Assembly: GCA_025351875.1 (NCBI GenBank)
Contig: JANXVA010000078.1
Span: forward strand, 1-33,120
From: Myxococcales bacterium
GTDB lineage: Bacteria; Myxococcota_A; Polyangia; Polyangiales; Polyangiaceae
Reading direction: 5' to 3'
Length of the DNA: 33,120 nt
The number at the start of each line of letters is the position of its first letter. Position 1 is the stretch's first letter. The translations under genes were made by a program, and so were the position numbers. Below the pieces are notes generated by a model. It was not told where the DNA came from and did not search any database. It saw nothing but the letters and a program-made list of their open reading frames with translations. This document shows, piece after piece, positions 1 to 7,226 of this stretch.

Positions 1-957
1 CGCGACGGCGCGTGCGAGTCGCGAACGGGTGACGATGAGCGCCGACAGCTGGTCCATCGCGTCATCGAGGCGAACGACGTCGACGCGAACGAACCCTTGC
101 CGCATGGGCTCGGAGTTGGCGCCAGTGGCGACCTCCTCGGTGGAGAGCGGCGCGAGTCGGCTGGGTACGGCCTCATCGACTCGAACCGAGGTGAGTCGTT
201 CGATCGCAGATGGCTCCACCTCGACGGCCGCGGCGATCTCCGCGTCGGTCGAGGAGGTGACCATGAGCAGGGCGAAGCTGAGGCCACCGAGCGCGCTCGC
301 CGTGCTCGCACGCGACAAAGGCAGGACCTTGATGACGTCGGCAATGCCGCTTAACCGCTCGCGCACCGCTGTGATGGACAGCCCGCTCGCCGCCTTTTCG
401 GCGGACGGAACGAAATCCACACGCAGGGCGCGCTGGCCGGCCTCGGCACCTGCGACGAGGAGGTCGAGCTCGAACGCGGCCAGCCTCCCGGCGAGGACGG
501 GGTCGAGATCGAGCGTCGCGGGCGCGCGGACGGTTGCCGCGGGCGCGACGGGGTCGAGGCGATCGAGCGCGTCGAGAAGATCCGCCGGGGGCTCGGAGAC
601 CGACCCCCCGCTGGCGAGCTCGCGAACGCGCGTCTCGATCTCCCGTAGACCGAAGAGAAGCGTGTCGACCCCGGCGGCGGGGAGCTGGCCGCCGGTGCCA
701 TCCGACGCGCGAAGAACCGACTCCATCCGATGGGCGATGGCGACGACGGGCTCCACGCCGACCATCGCCGAGAGCCCCTTGATGGTGTGCAGCGCGCGAA
801 AGAGATCACGCACGGCGCGCGGATTCGGCAGGGCGCCCTTGGCGGAGACCTCGATCTTCAGGAGCGTGCCGTTCGCGGCGTCGAGCTGCTCGCCGACCTC
901 GGCGAGGTAGGCGGCGAGGAATTCCTTGAGCTCCACACCGTTGGAGGGGGTCTTCAC
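1..957 (-). CDS. cheA: CheA-type chemotaxis histidine kinase, N-terminal part (runs off the left edge)
   Basis: Minus-strand open frame from GTG at 957 to the window edge: VKTPSNGVELKEFLAAYLAEVGEQLDAANG...LFRALHTIKGLSAMVGVEP (Hpt/P1 H-box) ...VRVDVVRLDDAMDQLSALIVTRSRL (P3-like). Not in the ORF track because it has no stop in the window. Start overlaps the upstream stop (GTGA). Confidence 0.85.
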   Translation of the reverse strand, partial: MKTPSNGVELKEFLAAYLAEVGEQLDAANGTLLKIEVSAKGALPNPRAVRDLFRALHTIKGLSAMVGVEPVVAIAHRMESVLRASDGTGGQLPAAGVDTLLFGLREIETRVRELASGGSVSEPPADLLDALDRLDPVAPAATVRAPATLDLDPVLAGRLAAFELDLLVAGAEAGQRALRVDFVPSAEKAASGLSITAVRERLSGIADVIKVLPLSRASTASALGGLSFALLMVTSSTDAEIAAAVEVEPSAIERLTSVRVDEAVPSRLAPLSTEEVATGANSEPMRQGFVRVDVVRLDDAMDQLSALIVTRSRLARAVA

Positions 958-1328
958 CGGACCGGCTCGAGCAGCGCAGTGACCTCGGAGAGAATCGCCT
1001 CGGGAGTGAACGGCTTCGTCATGTAGCGGGAGGCCCCGGCGCGGAGCGCTTTGTCCCTGGAGCTGTCGTCGTCGCGCGTCGTCACCACGAGGATCGGGAG
1101 CGACCTCAGGCCCTCGTGCGTACGCACGAACTCGATGACCTCTAGCCCGCCGATGTCCGGCATGTTGAGGTCGAGGACGAGGACGTCGAACGGAGTCAGC
1201 GAGAGCTTCTCTATCGCCTCGAGCCCGCTCGCCGCGTGGGTCATCGCGAAATGCCGATTCGACTTCAGGCAAGCGGACACCATGTCGCGCATCACCTTGC
1301 TGTCATCGACGACCAATATTTCCGTCAA
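954..1328 (-). CDS. Single-domain response regulator (CheY-like)
   Basis: TEILVVDDSKVMRDMVSACLK...DVLVLDLNMPDIGGLEVIEFVR...ILVVTTRDDDSS...ASRYMTKPFTPEAI; complete REC signature; TTG start inferred at 1328. Confidence 0.88.
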   Translation of the reverse strand: MTEILVVDDSKVMRDMVSACLKSNRHFAMTHAASGLEAIEKLSLTPFDVLVLDLNMPDIGGLEVIEFVRTHEGLRSLPILVVTTRDDDSSRDKALRAGASRYMTKPFTPEAILSEVTALLEPVR

Positions 1329-1397
1329 ATAGTCCTGGTGGCCGACTCTAGCAGGGCTACAGTCCGTCGCTCGCGATTCGGTATTTGAGGAGCTTCT

Positions 1398-2837
1398 TTG
1401 TCGCAGTTGCCGCTCATCTGGTTGATTGACGACAGCCCGCTGGAAGCGGATGTCGCCGTGCGCACCCTCGAGAGTGCCTTCATGGTGCGCGTTTTCAACG
1501 ATGGAAGCCTGGCTCTCGAAGAGCTCGCCAACGGCGCGCCGACGCCTGAGCTGTGGATTCTCGATTGGCAAATGCCAGGCCTATCGGGAATCGATATTTG
1601 CCAGTATCTACGCAGCAATCCGTCGACGCAGACCGTGCCGGTCCTCATGCTCACCAGCAACGAGCAGACGGAGGACGTGGTCGAGGCGCTGCGATCCGGT
1701 GCCGACGACTACGTCCGAAAGCCGCACAAGCCGGCCGAGCTGAGGGCCCGCGTCGGTGCGCTGCTGCGGTCGCATCAGGTCCTCCTGCGCGCCGAGAAGG
1801 CCGAGCGCGCCGTCCGGTCTCTGCTCACCCAGCTGCCCGACGCGGTGCTGGCGATCGATGCGACGGGCCACGTGGCGTTCGCGAACGAGGAGGCTGTGCG
1901 CGTGTTCGCTGGCCAATCCGAGGAGTCGCTCGTGGGACGGGATCTTCGGACCGTCCTCCCGACCCTCGAGCTGTCCCTCGTTGCCGTCACCGAGGGGGAT
2001 GAGCGACCCGACCCCCGCGACGTCTCGGTCGGCGACCAGGTCTACGCACCCATCGTGGGTCAGGTTCATCTCGACGGGACCAAGCTCGCGACGATCACGC
2101 TCCGCAACGTGACCTCCAAGCACGCCGAGGCGGCGCGCCGGCTCGATTTTTACTCGATCATCGCCCACGACCTGCGCTCGCCGCTCAACGCGATGAACAT
2201 GCGGACGCACCTGCTCCTCGACGGTGCCCGCGGGCCCCTCTCGGAGGAGGTGCGCCTCGATCTCCAGAAGGTGCTCGACCGGATCAAGGGACTCGTCGTC
2301 ATCATCGACGATTTTCTCGATCTCGCGCACCTCGAGGCGAAATCGGTCCTCATCGAATCCGAGAATTCGGACCTCCGAAAAATCATCGACGCTTCCGTCG
2401 AGATCCTCGCCCCCCTGGCCGAGGAGAAGAACATCCAGGTCCGGGTTTCCCAGTCGTCGGAAAATCAGCAGGTCGCGATTGATCGACGTCGAATCGGGCA
2501 AGCGGTTACAAATCTCCTCTCCAATGCGATCAAGTTCAGTCCGAAGAACGGCGAGGTCGTCATCCTGCTCGACTCGGTCCCGCAGGGCACCGAGGTGACG
2601 TTCCAGGATTCAGGCCCGGGGATCGCGGCGGCGGATCTCCCGCAGCTCTTCAAGAGGTACGCGCGGGTCGCGGGGACCAACGTTGCGGGGACGGGTCTCG
2701 GGTTGATGATCGTCCGCGAGGTCGTCGAGGCTCACGGCGGCAGCGTGCACGTGACGAGCGAGGTCGGGCACGGCAGTCGGTTCAGCTTCGTGCTCCCGAG
2801 GGCCGTCTCACGAACGCCGTCGGACCCGGTGGCCTGA
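1398..2837 (+). CDS. Soluble hybrid histidine kinase REC-PAS-HisKA-HATPase_c
   Basis: N-terminal REC (LIWLIDDSP...LWILDWQMPG...DDYVRKPHKP), PAS-like segment, H-box FYSIIAHDLRSPLNAMNM, N-box LLSNAIKFSPKNG, G-boxes DSGPGI and GTGLGLMI; no obvious TM; TTG start preceded by GAGGAG. Confidence 0.9.
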   Translation: MSQLPLIWLIDDSPLEADVAVRTLESAFMVRVFNDGSLALEELANGAPTPELWILDWQMPGLSGIDICQYLRSNPSTQTVPVLMLTSNEQTEDVVEALRSGADDYVRKPHKPAELRARVGALLRSHQVLLRAEKAERAVRSLLTQLPDAVLAIDATGHVAFANEEAVRVFAGQSEESLVGRDLRTVLPTLELSLVAVTEGDERPDPRDVSVGDQVYAPIVGQVHLDGTKLATITLRNVTSKHAEAARRLDFYSIIAHDLRSPLNAMNMRTHLLLDGARGPLSEEVRLDLQKVLDRIKGLVVIIDDFLDLAHLEAKSVLIESENSDLRKIIDASVEILAPLAEEKNIQVRVSQSSENQQVAIDRRRIGQAVTNLLSNAIKFSPKNGEVVILLDSVPQGTEVTFQDSGPGIAAADLPQLFKRYARVAGTNVAGTGLGLMIVREVVEAHGGSVHVTSEVGHGSRFSFVLPRAVSRTPSDPVA

Positions 2838-2841
2838 GCCC

Positions 2842-4233
2842 ATGGAGAGTCCCGTGACGCCCCATGTGCTCGTGATCGACGACGAGGTCGACGCCTGTGA
2901 GCTCGTCGAGCTCATCCTCTCGCGCGAAGGGATCCGCGTGACGTCGTTTCAGGATCCCTGGCCCGCCCTCGAGTGCGTGGTCCAGCAGCGATTCGACGCC
3001 GTCCTGACCGACCTGACGATGCCGGGGATGGATGGCCTCGAGGTCTGTCAGCGCGTCCTCGGCGCGCGGCCGGATCTGCCGGTGATCGTCCTGACTGGCG
3101 CCGGGAACCTCGACGTCGCGGTCGGCGCGATCCGGGCAGGCGCCTTCGATTTTCTGACGAAGCCGACCGACGCGAAGATGTTGCTCGTCGCCGTGCGCCG
3201 GGCCATCGAACGGAGGCAGCTGGTCTCGGAGCTCGAGCGGCTCCAGGGGAGCGAAGCCGCGCCCGTCGAGGCCAACGGCATCCTGGGAGCGAGCCCCGCG
3301 ATGAGGCGGGCGTTCGCGCTCGTGGATCGCGTCGCCTCGAGCGACGCGAGCGTGCTCATCCACGGCGAGACCGGAACGGGCAAGGAGCTCATCGCGCGCG
3401 CGATCCACGCGCAGAGCGCAAGGGCGAAGGGGCCGTTCGTCGCGGTGAATTGCTCGGCGATCCAGCCGAACCTCTTCGAGAGCGAGCTGTTCGGCCACGT
3501 GCGCGGCGCGTTCACCGACGCGCGTGACAATCACAAGGGGCTCTTTCTCGAGGCGAACGGCGGGACGATCTTCCTCGACGAGGTGGGCGAGCTGCCGCTG
3601 GATCTCCAGCCCAAGCTGCTGCGCGCGCTCCAGGAGCGCACGATTCGTCCGGTGGGCTCGGACAAGGAATTCCCTTACGAGGCGCGAATCGTCTCGGCGA
3701 CGAACCGCGTGCTAGAGGACGAGATCTTCGAGAAGAACTTCCGCGAGGATCTCTACTACCGGCTGAACGTCGTGCGGATCGACATCCCGGCGCTGCGCGA
3801 GCGCATGAGCGACATTCCACTTCTCGCGCAGTTTTTTCTCGACGGTTTTGCGCGAAAGCAGGGGCAAGAGCCGTTCGTCCTGACGCCGGCGGCGGTGGCG
3901 AGGCTCGTCGCCTATCCGTGGCCGGGCAACGTGCGCGAGCTGGAGAACTGCATGGAGCGCGCGACGGCGCTCTGCCGACCGGGCGAGGTGAGCGACAAGG
4001 ATCTTCCGGACAAGGTGCGCGAGCACCGCGCGACGGCGTTCGGCATCACGGCGAACACCGACGGAGACATCGTGACGGTCGACGCGCTGGAGCGCGCCTA
4101 TGTAGCGCGTGCTCTCTCGCTCCTCGGCGGCAACAAGACGCGCGCCGCGCAAGCGCTCGGCATCGACCGTCGCACGCTCTACCGGAAGCTGGCGGACTGG
4201 GAAGCATCGGAGCCGCCGCCGCCGCGTCGTTGA
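2842..4233 (+). CDS. NtrC-family sigma-54-dependent response regulator (REC-AAA+-Fis HTH)
   Basis: REC VLVIDDEVD...AVLTDLTMPG; Walker A GETGTGKE; GAFTDA loop; GGTIFLDEVGELP; C-terminal KTRAAQALGIDRRTLYRKL. Starts 4 nt after the kinase stop. Confidence 0.93.
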   Translation: MESPVTPHVLVIDDEVDACELVELILSREGIRVTSFQDPWPALECVVQQRFDAVLTDLTMPGMDGLEVCQRVLGARPDLPVIVLTGAGNLDVAVGAIRAGAFDFLTKPTDAKMLLVAVRRAIERRQLVSELERLQGSEAAPVEANGILGASPAMRRAFALVDRVASSDASVLIHGETGTGKELIARAIHAQSARAKGPFVAVNCSAIQPNLFESELFGHVRGAFTDARDNHKGLFLEANGGTIFLDEVGELPLDLQPKLLRALQERTIRPVGSDKEFPYEARIVSATNRVLEDEIFEKNFREDLYYRLNVVRIDIPALRERMSDIPLLAQFFLDGFARKQGQEPFVLTPAAVARLVAYPWPGNVRELENCMERATALCRPGEVSDKDLPDKVREHRATAFGITANTDGDIVTVDALERAYVARALSLLGGNKTRAAQALGIDRRTLYRKLADWEASEPPPPRR

Positions 4234-4306
4234 GGGGACGGGATCGCCGCGCTCCCAGCTTTCTAGGTAGCGAGCACCGTTGGTTCTGAGGTTCACTCGG
4301 AGGTCC

Positions 4307-5455
4307 TTGGAACCCAAACGTCGTCTGCGTCTCGTCGGCCCCTCCCTCCTCGCGGTCGTCATCGGCCTCGCCAGCTGTGCGCATTCTTCGGCGGACCACG
4401 CTCGTCTGGCGGCGCGTCCTGGCAAGGTCGTCGACCCGAACGCGGAGCCGGCTGAGCCCGAGGTACCGCACGACGACACGCCGGCCATGAACACCGAGTA
4501 CTTCCTCGGGACGGCCGAGAGCGAGGCCGCTCAGTTTGCCGAGTTCTCGCGCCAGATCCAGGAGCTGCAGCGGAAGGCTGCGAGCGAGCACAGCCAGCCG
4601 CTGCAGCGCGGCTTCCACGCGAAATCGCATGCGTGCCTCGACGGCGAGCTCCGCCTCGACCCGCGTCGCGATCCGCGGACCCGCTTCGGGGTCCTCGCGG
4701 AAGGCCAGGAGACGAGGCGCATCGTCGCGCGCTTCTCGAACGGTGTCGGGTGGAAGCAGGCCGACGGCGAGCTCGACGCACGCGGCCTCGCCTTCAAGGT
4801 GTTCGGCGTTCCGGGCACGAAGTACATGGCCGACGAGCAGGACACGCAGGACTTCCTCATGACGAACTCGCCCACCCCCGTCGGGCGCGACGCCGTCGAG
4901 TTCATGGAATTCGCTCGCGCGAACGCGAAGGGTCGCGTCGCGGGTCTGTTCTTCCTCGCGGGCCACGCGTCGACCGCGGCGAAGGCGCTCGTCCGCACCA
5001 ACGCCGTCGACAGCATGGTGACCGAGCGGTACTGGAGCGGCGGTGTTCATCACCTCGGCGCGCACCAGGCGGTCAAGTTCAGCACCCGCCCGTGCGATCT
5101 GCGGCTCGTTCGCGAGCCCGCGCGCGACGGCGACGACTACCTCCGGAGGGACCTCGCCCTCGCGGCGAAGGAGGGCGTCTGCATGACGCTGTACGTCCAG
5201 CTCCAGACCGACCCGGTGAAGACGCCCATCGAGAACTCGTCGGTCGTCTGGGAGGAGACCGACTCGCCGATCCTGCCGGTCGCGAGGATCGTGATGCCGC
5301 CGCAGGACGTGCCGCTCGCCGCCACGGCGGCGTGCGACCAGCTCGCCTTCACGCCGTGGCACTCGATCCCCGCGCACAAGCCCATGGGGCACATCAATCG
5401 CGCGCGTCGCTTCGTCTACGCGGCGAGCCAATCGCTCCGCGGCTCGAAGCCGTAG
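4307..5455 (+). CDS. Catalase-fold haem protein, predicted lipoprotein
   Basis: TTG start at 4307 with GGAGG upstream; lipobox VVIGLASC; catalase-like QRGFHAKSHACLDGELRLD, RIVARFSNG...DARGLAFKVFG, DTQDFLMTNSPTPVGRDA, and C-terminal NRARRFVYAAS (RxxxY-type proximal ligand motif). Confidence 0.8.
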   Translation: MEPKRRLRLVGPSLLAVVIGLASCAHSSADHARLAARPGKVVDPNAEPAEPEVPHDDTPAMNTEYFLGTAESEAAQFAEFSRQIQELQRKAASEHSQPLQRGFHAKSHACLDGELRLDPRRDPRTRFGVLAEGQETRRIVARFSNGVGWKQADGELDARGLAFKVFGVPGTKYMADEQDTQDFLMTNSPTPVGRDAVEFMEFARANAKGRVAGLFFLAGHASTAAKALVRTNAVDSMVTERYWSGGVHHLGAHQAVKFSTRPCDLRLVREPARDGDDYLRRDLALAAKEGVCMTLYVQLQTDPVKTPIENSSVVWEETDSPILPVARIVMPPQDVPLAATAACDQLAFTPWHSIPAHKPMGHINRARRFVYAASQSLRGSKP

Positions 5456-5459
5456 CGCA

Positions 5460-6278
5460 TCAGCCGTCGAGGCCGCCGGCCCACGCGATGGCGTCGCGGA
5501 GCACCGTCGTGTCCTCGACCGCGTAGGTGTGGCCGACGCGACCGAGCTCGAAGAAGCGCGCCTCGAGGCCCTCGCTGTCGAGACGACGCGCTTCCTCCAC
5601 CAGCGAGTCGTGCGCGCCGTCGAGGCGGCCAGCGCCGAGGGCGATGCGCTTCACGCCGGCGTCGCGAAGCGTCTGCGCGTTCGGGTGCATCTCGGCGCCG
5701 AGCAGCACGAGCCCGCGGAAGCGTGCAAGCCGCGCCTTCACGAGGTCGACGGCCACGTAGCTGCCCTGCGAGAAGCCGACGGCGACGCCCGGCTCACGGG
5801 TCGCGCCGTTCGCGACGGCGGCGCGGAGCGTACGGTTCACGATCGCGCCCTGGGCGAAGACGTCCGCGCCCCACGACCACGAGCCGTCGGGCTGCTCTTC
5901 GACGCCCTCCGGGCACACGAGCCACCCGAGCTCGCTCGCGCCACCGCGGAACCACGGGCAGCCGTTCGCGACGCGCGCATGTCGACCGTGCAAGTAGATG
6001 ACGGTCATCGGCGCGCGCGCCGCGCTCTTCGCCGGCGGGAAGGCCATCACGTTCGCGCCTTCCGCGCGCAGCGAGGTCGGGGTCGAGCCGTACATGCCGC
6101 GCGCCTCGGAGGCGCCGAGCGTCGTGACGTGCGACGCGGCGACGTGGGCTACGCGTGCGCGCCCGACGCCGTCGTTCCCGCTGGCGGCGCGGCTCGCGAG
6201 CGAGGTCGCGAAGAGCACGGCGGCGAGCGAACAAACGACTCCGACGCGCCGCACGGCGCGTGAGAACGACATCGACAT
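5460..6278 (-). CDS. Secreted alpha/beta hydrolase (dienelactone hydrolase/phospholipase-like)
   Basis: Signal peptide; VIYLHGRHA; nucleophile elbow GFSQGS; GHTY near C-terminus; converges on the catalase-like gene with a 4-nt gap. Confidence 0.75.
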   Translation of the reverse strand: MSMSFSRAVRRVGVVCSLAAVLFATSLASRAASGNDGVGRARVAHVAASHVTTLGASEARGMYGSTPTSLRAEGANVMAFPPAKSAARAPMTVIYLHGRHARVANGCPWFRGGASELGWLVCPEGVEEQPDGSWSWGADVFAQGAIVNRTLRAAVANGATREPGVAVGFSQGSYVAVDLVKARLARFRGLVLLGAEMHPNAQTLRDAGVKRIALGAGRLDGAHDSLVEEARRLDSEGLEARFFELGRVGHTYAVEDTTVLRDAIAWAGGLDG

Positions 6279-6450
6279 GGAGGGCTCCGGGGGGCGGCAG
6301 GGCGCGGAGGCGACGCGCGTGCACCCACCCGATGCAGCCGGTGTGCCGCACGGCGGAGCGCGTCAGGAGCGGTGATTCACGCCCATTTTGAAGCCGTGCG
6401 ACGCCGCGCGTGGCGGCGCGGACGCAAGCGCCGTGGCCGCCCGAGGACGC

Positions 6451-6468
6451 GTCACCCGAACGGGTGAC
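6451..6468. repeat. Perfect inverted repeat gtcacccg-aa-cgggtgac, possible operator
   Basis: 8-bp arms, 2-nt spacer, in the ~370-bp intergenic gap upstream of the 5460..6278 hydrolase. Confidence 0.5.
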
Positions 6469-6649
6469 AGCCTCCGTCACTCCGGCCTTTCACACGAAGT
6501 CTCGGAGCCTCGCAAACTCGGAGCTTTGAGGGCTGGCTCACCCGCGAGCCACGCGGCCGCCGCGCTCGCCGACGCGTTTCAGCGCGCCACGCCCCCCCAC
6601 AAAAACTCCGAGCGTCCGCGTGATCTCGGATCGGCGACGGCGCGTCAGG

Positions 6650-7149
6650 TCACTTTGCGCGTTCGACCGCCACGTAGCGCGTGACGCCTTCGCGCTTCAC
6701 GCGGAGGAGGAGCGGCTTGTTTTGCCGAGCACCCTGGCGTCGAACTCGCGCTCGTCGGCGAGCTTCACGCGAACCTTGTCCGCGCCGGCGACCACGTGCG
6801 CGTTCGTGAGGACGCGCGCCTCGTCGTCGACGAGGAACCCGGAGCCGAGCGCATGACGCTTCTGCACATCGGGCGCTCGTCCTCCAGGCCCGTTGCGCCG
6901 GAAGAACTCGAACGGGGACATCGCTGCATCCTGGGCCTTCGGGCTCGACTCGACCGTGATGTTCACGACCGACGCCTTGACCTTGGCCACGAGCGAAGGG
7001 GTATCGAGCGCGGGGCCAGGCGAAGCGATCACCGGAGCAGACGCCTGCGCGGGCGTGGTCTGCGCCTACGTGACCGCGCCGACCGCGAGGCCTCCGAGGA
7101 GCGCGGGGACGGCGAAGCGGGTTGCAGACGCTAGAAATCGTCTTTTCAC
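6650..7149 (-). pseudogene. HtrA/DegP-like serine protease remnant: in-frame stop plus internal deletion and frame change
   Basis: Minus frame: VKRRFLASATRFAVPALLGGLAVGAVT*AQTTPAQASAPVIASPGPALDTPSLVAKVKASVVNITVE...HALGSGFLVDDEARVLTNAHVVAGADKVRVKLADEREFDARVLGK, then in another frame NKPLLLRVKREGVTRYVAVERAK* (HtrA C-terminal PDZ-like ending). Confidence 0.82.
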
Positions 7150-7226
7150 GTGAGCGTGAACACGAGGGCCGCCCGGGTGTTCCCGGCCGTGTTTCTTTTG
7201 CCTGCCTCTCCTATAGTGCGGGGAGC

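Noticed and set aside
29-910. 293-aa plus-strand ORF at the left edge
   Set aside because: Ser/Arg-rich low-complexity translation antisense to a frame with clear CheA motifs.
6388-6684. 98-aa plus ORF in the hydrolase/htrA gap
   Set aside because: No coding-type codon pattern or motif; overlaps inverted repeats and the htrA remnant end.
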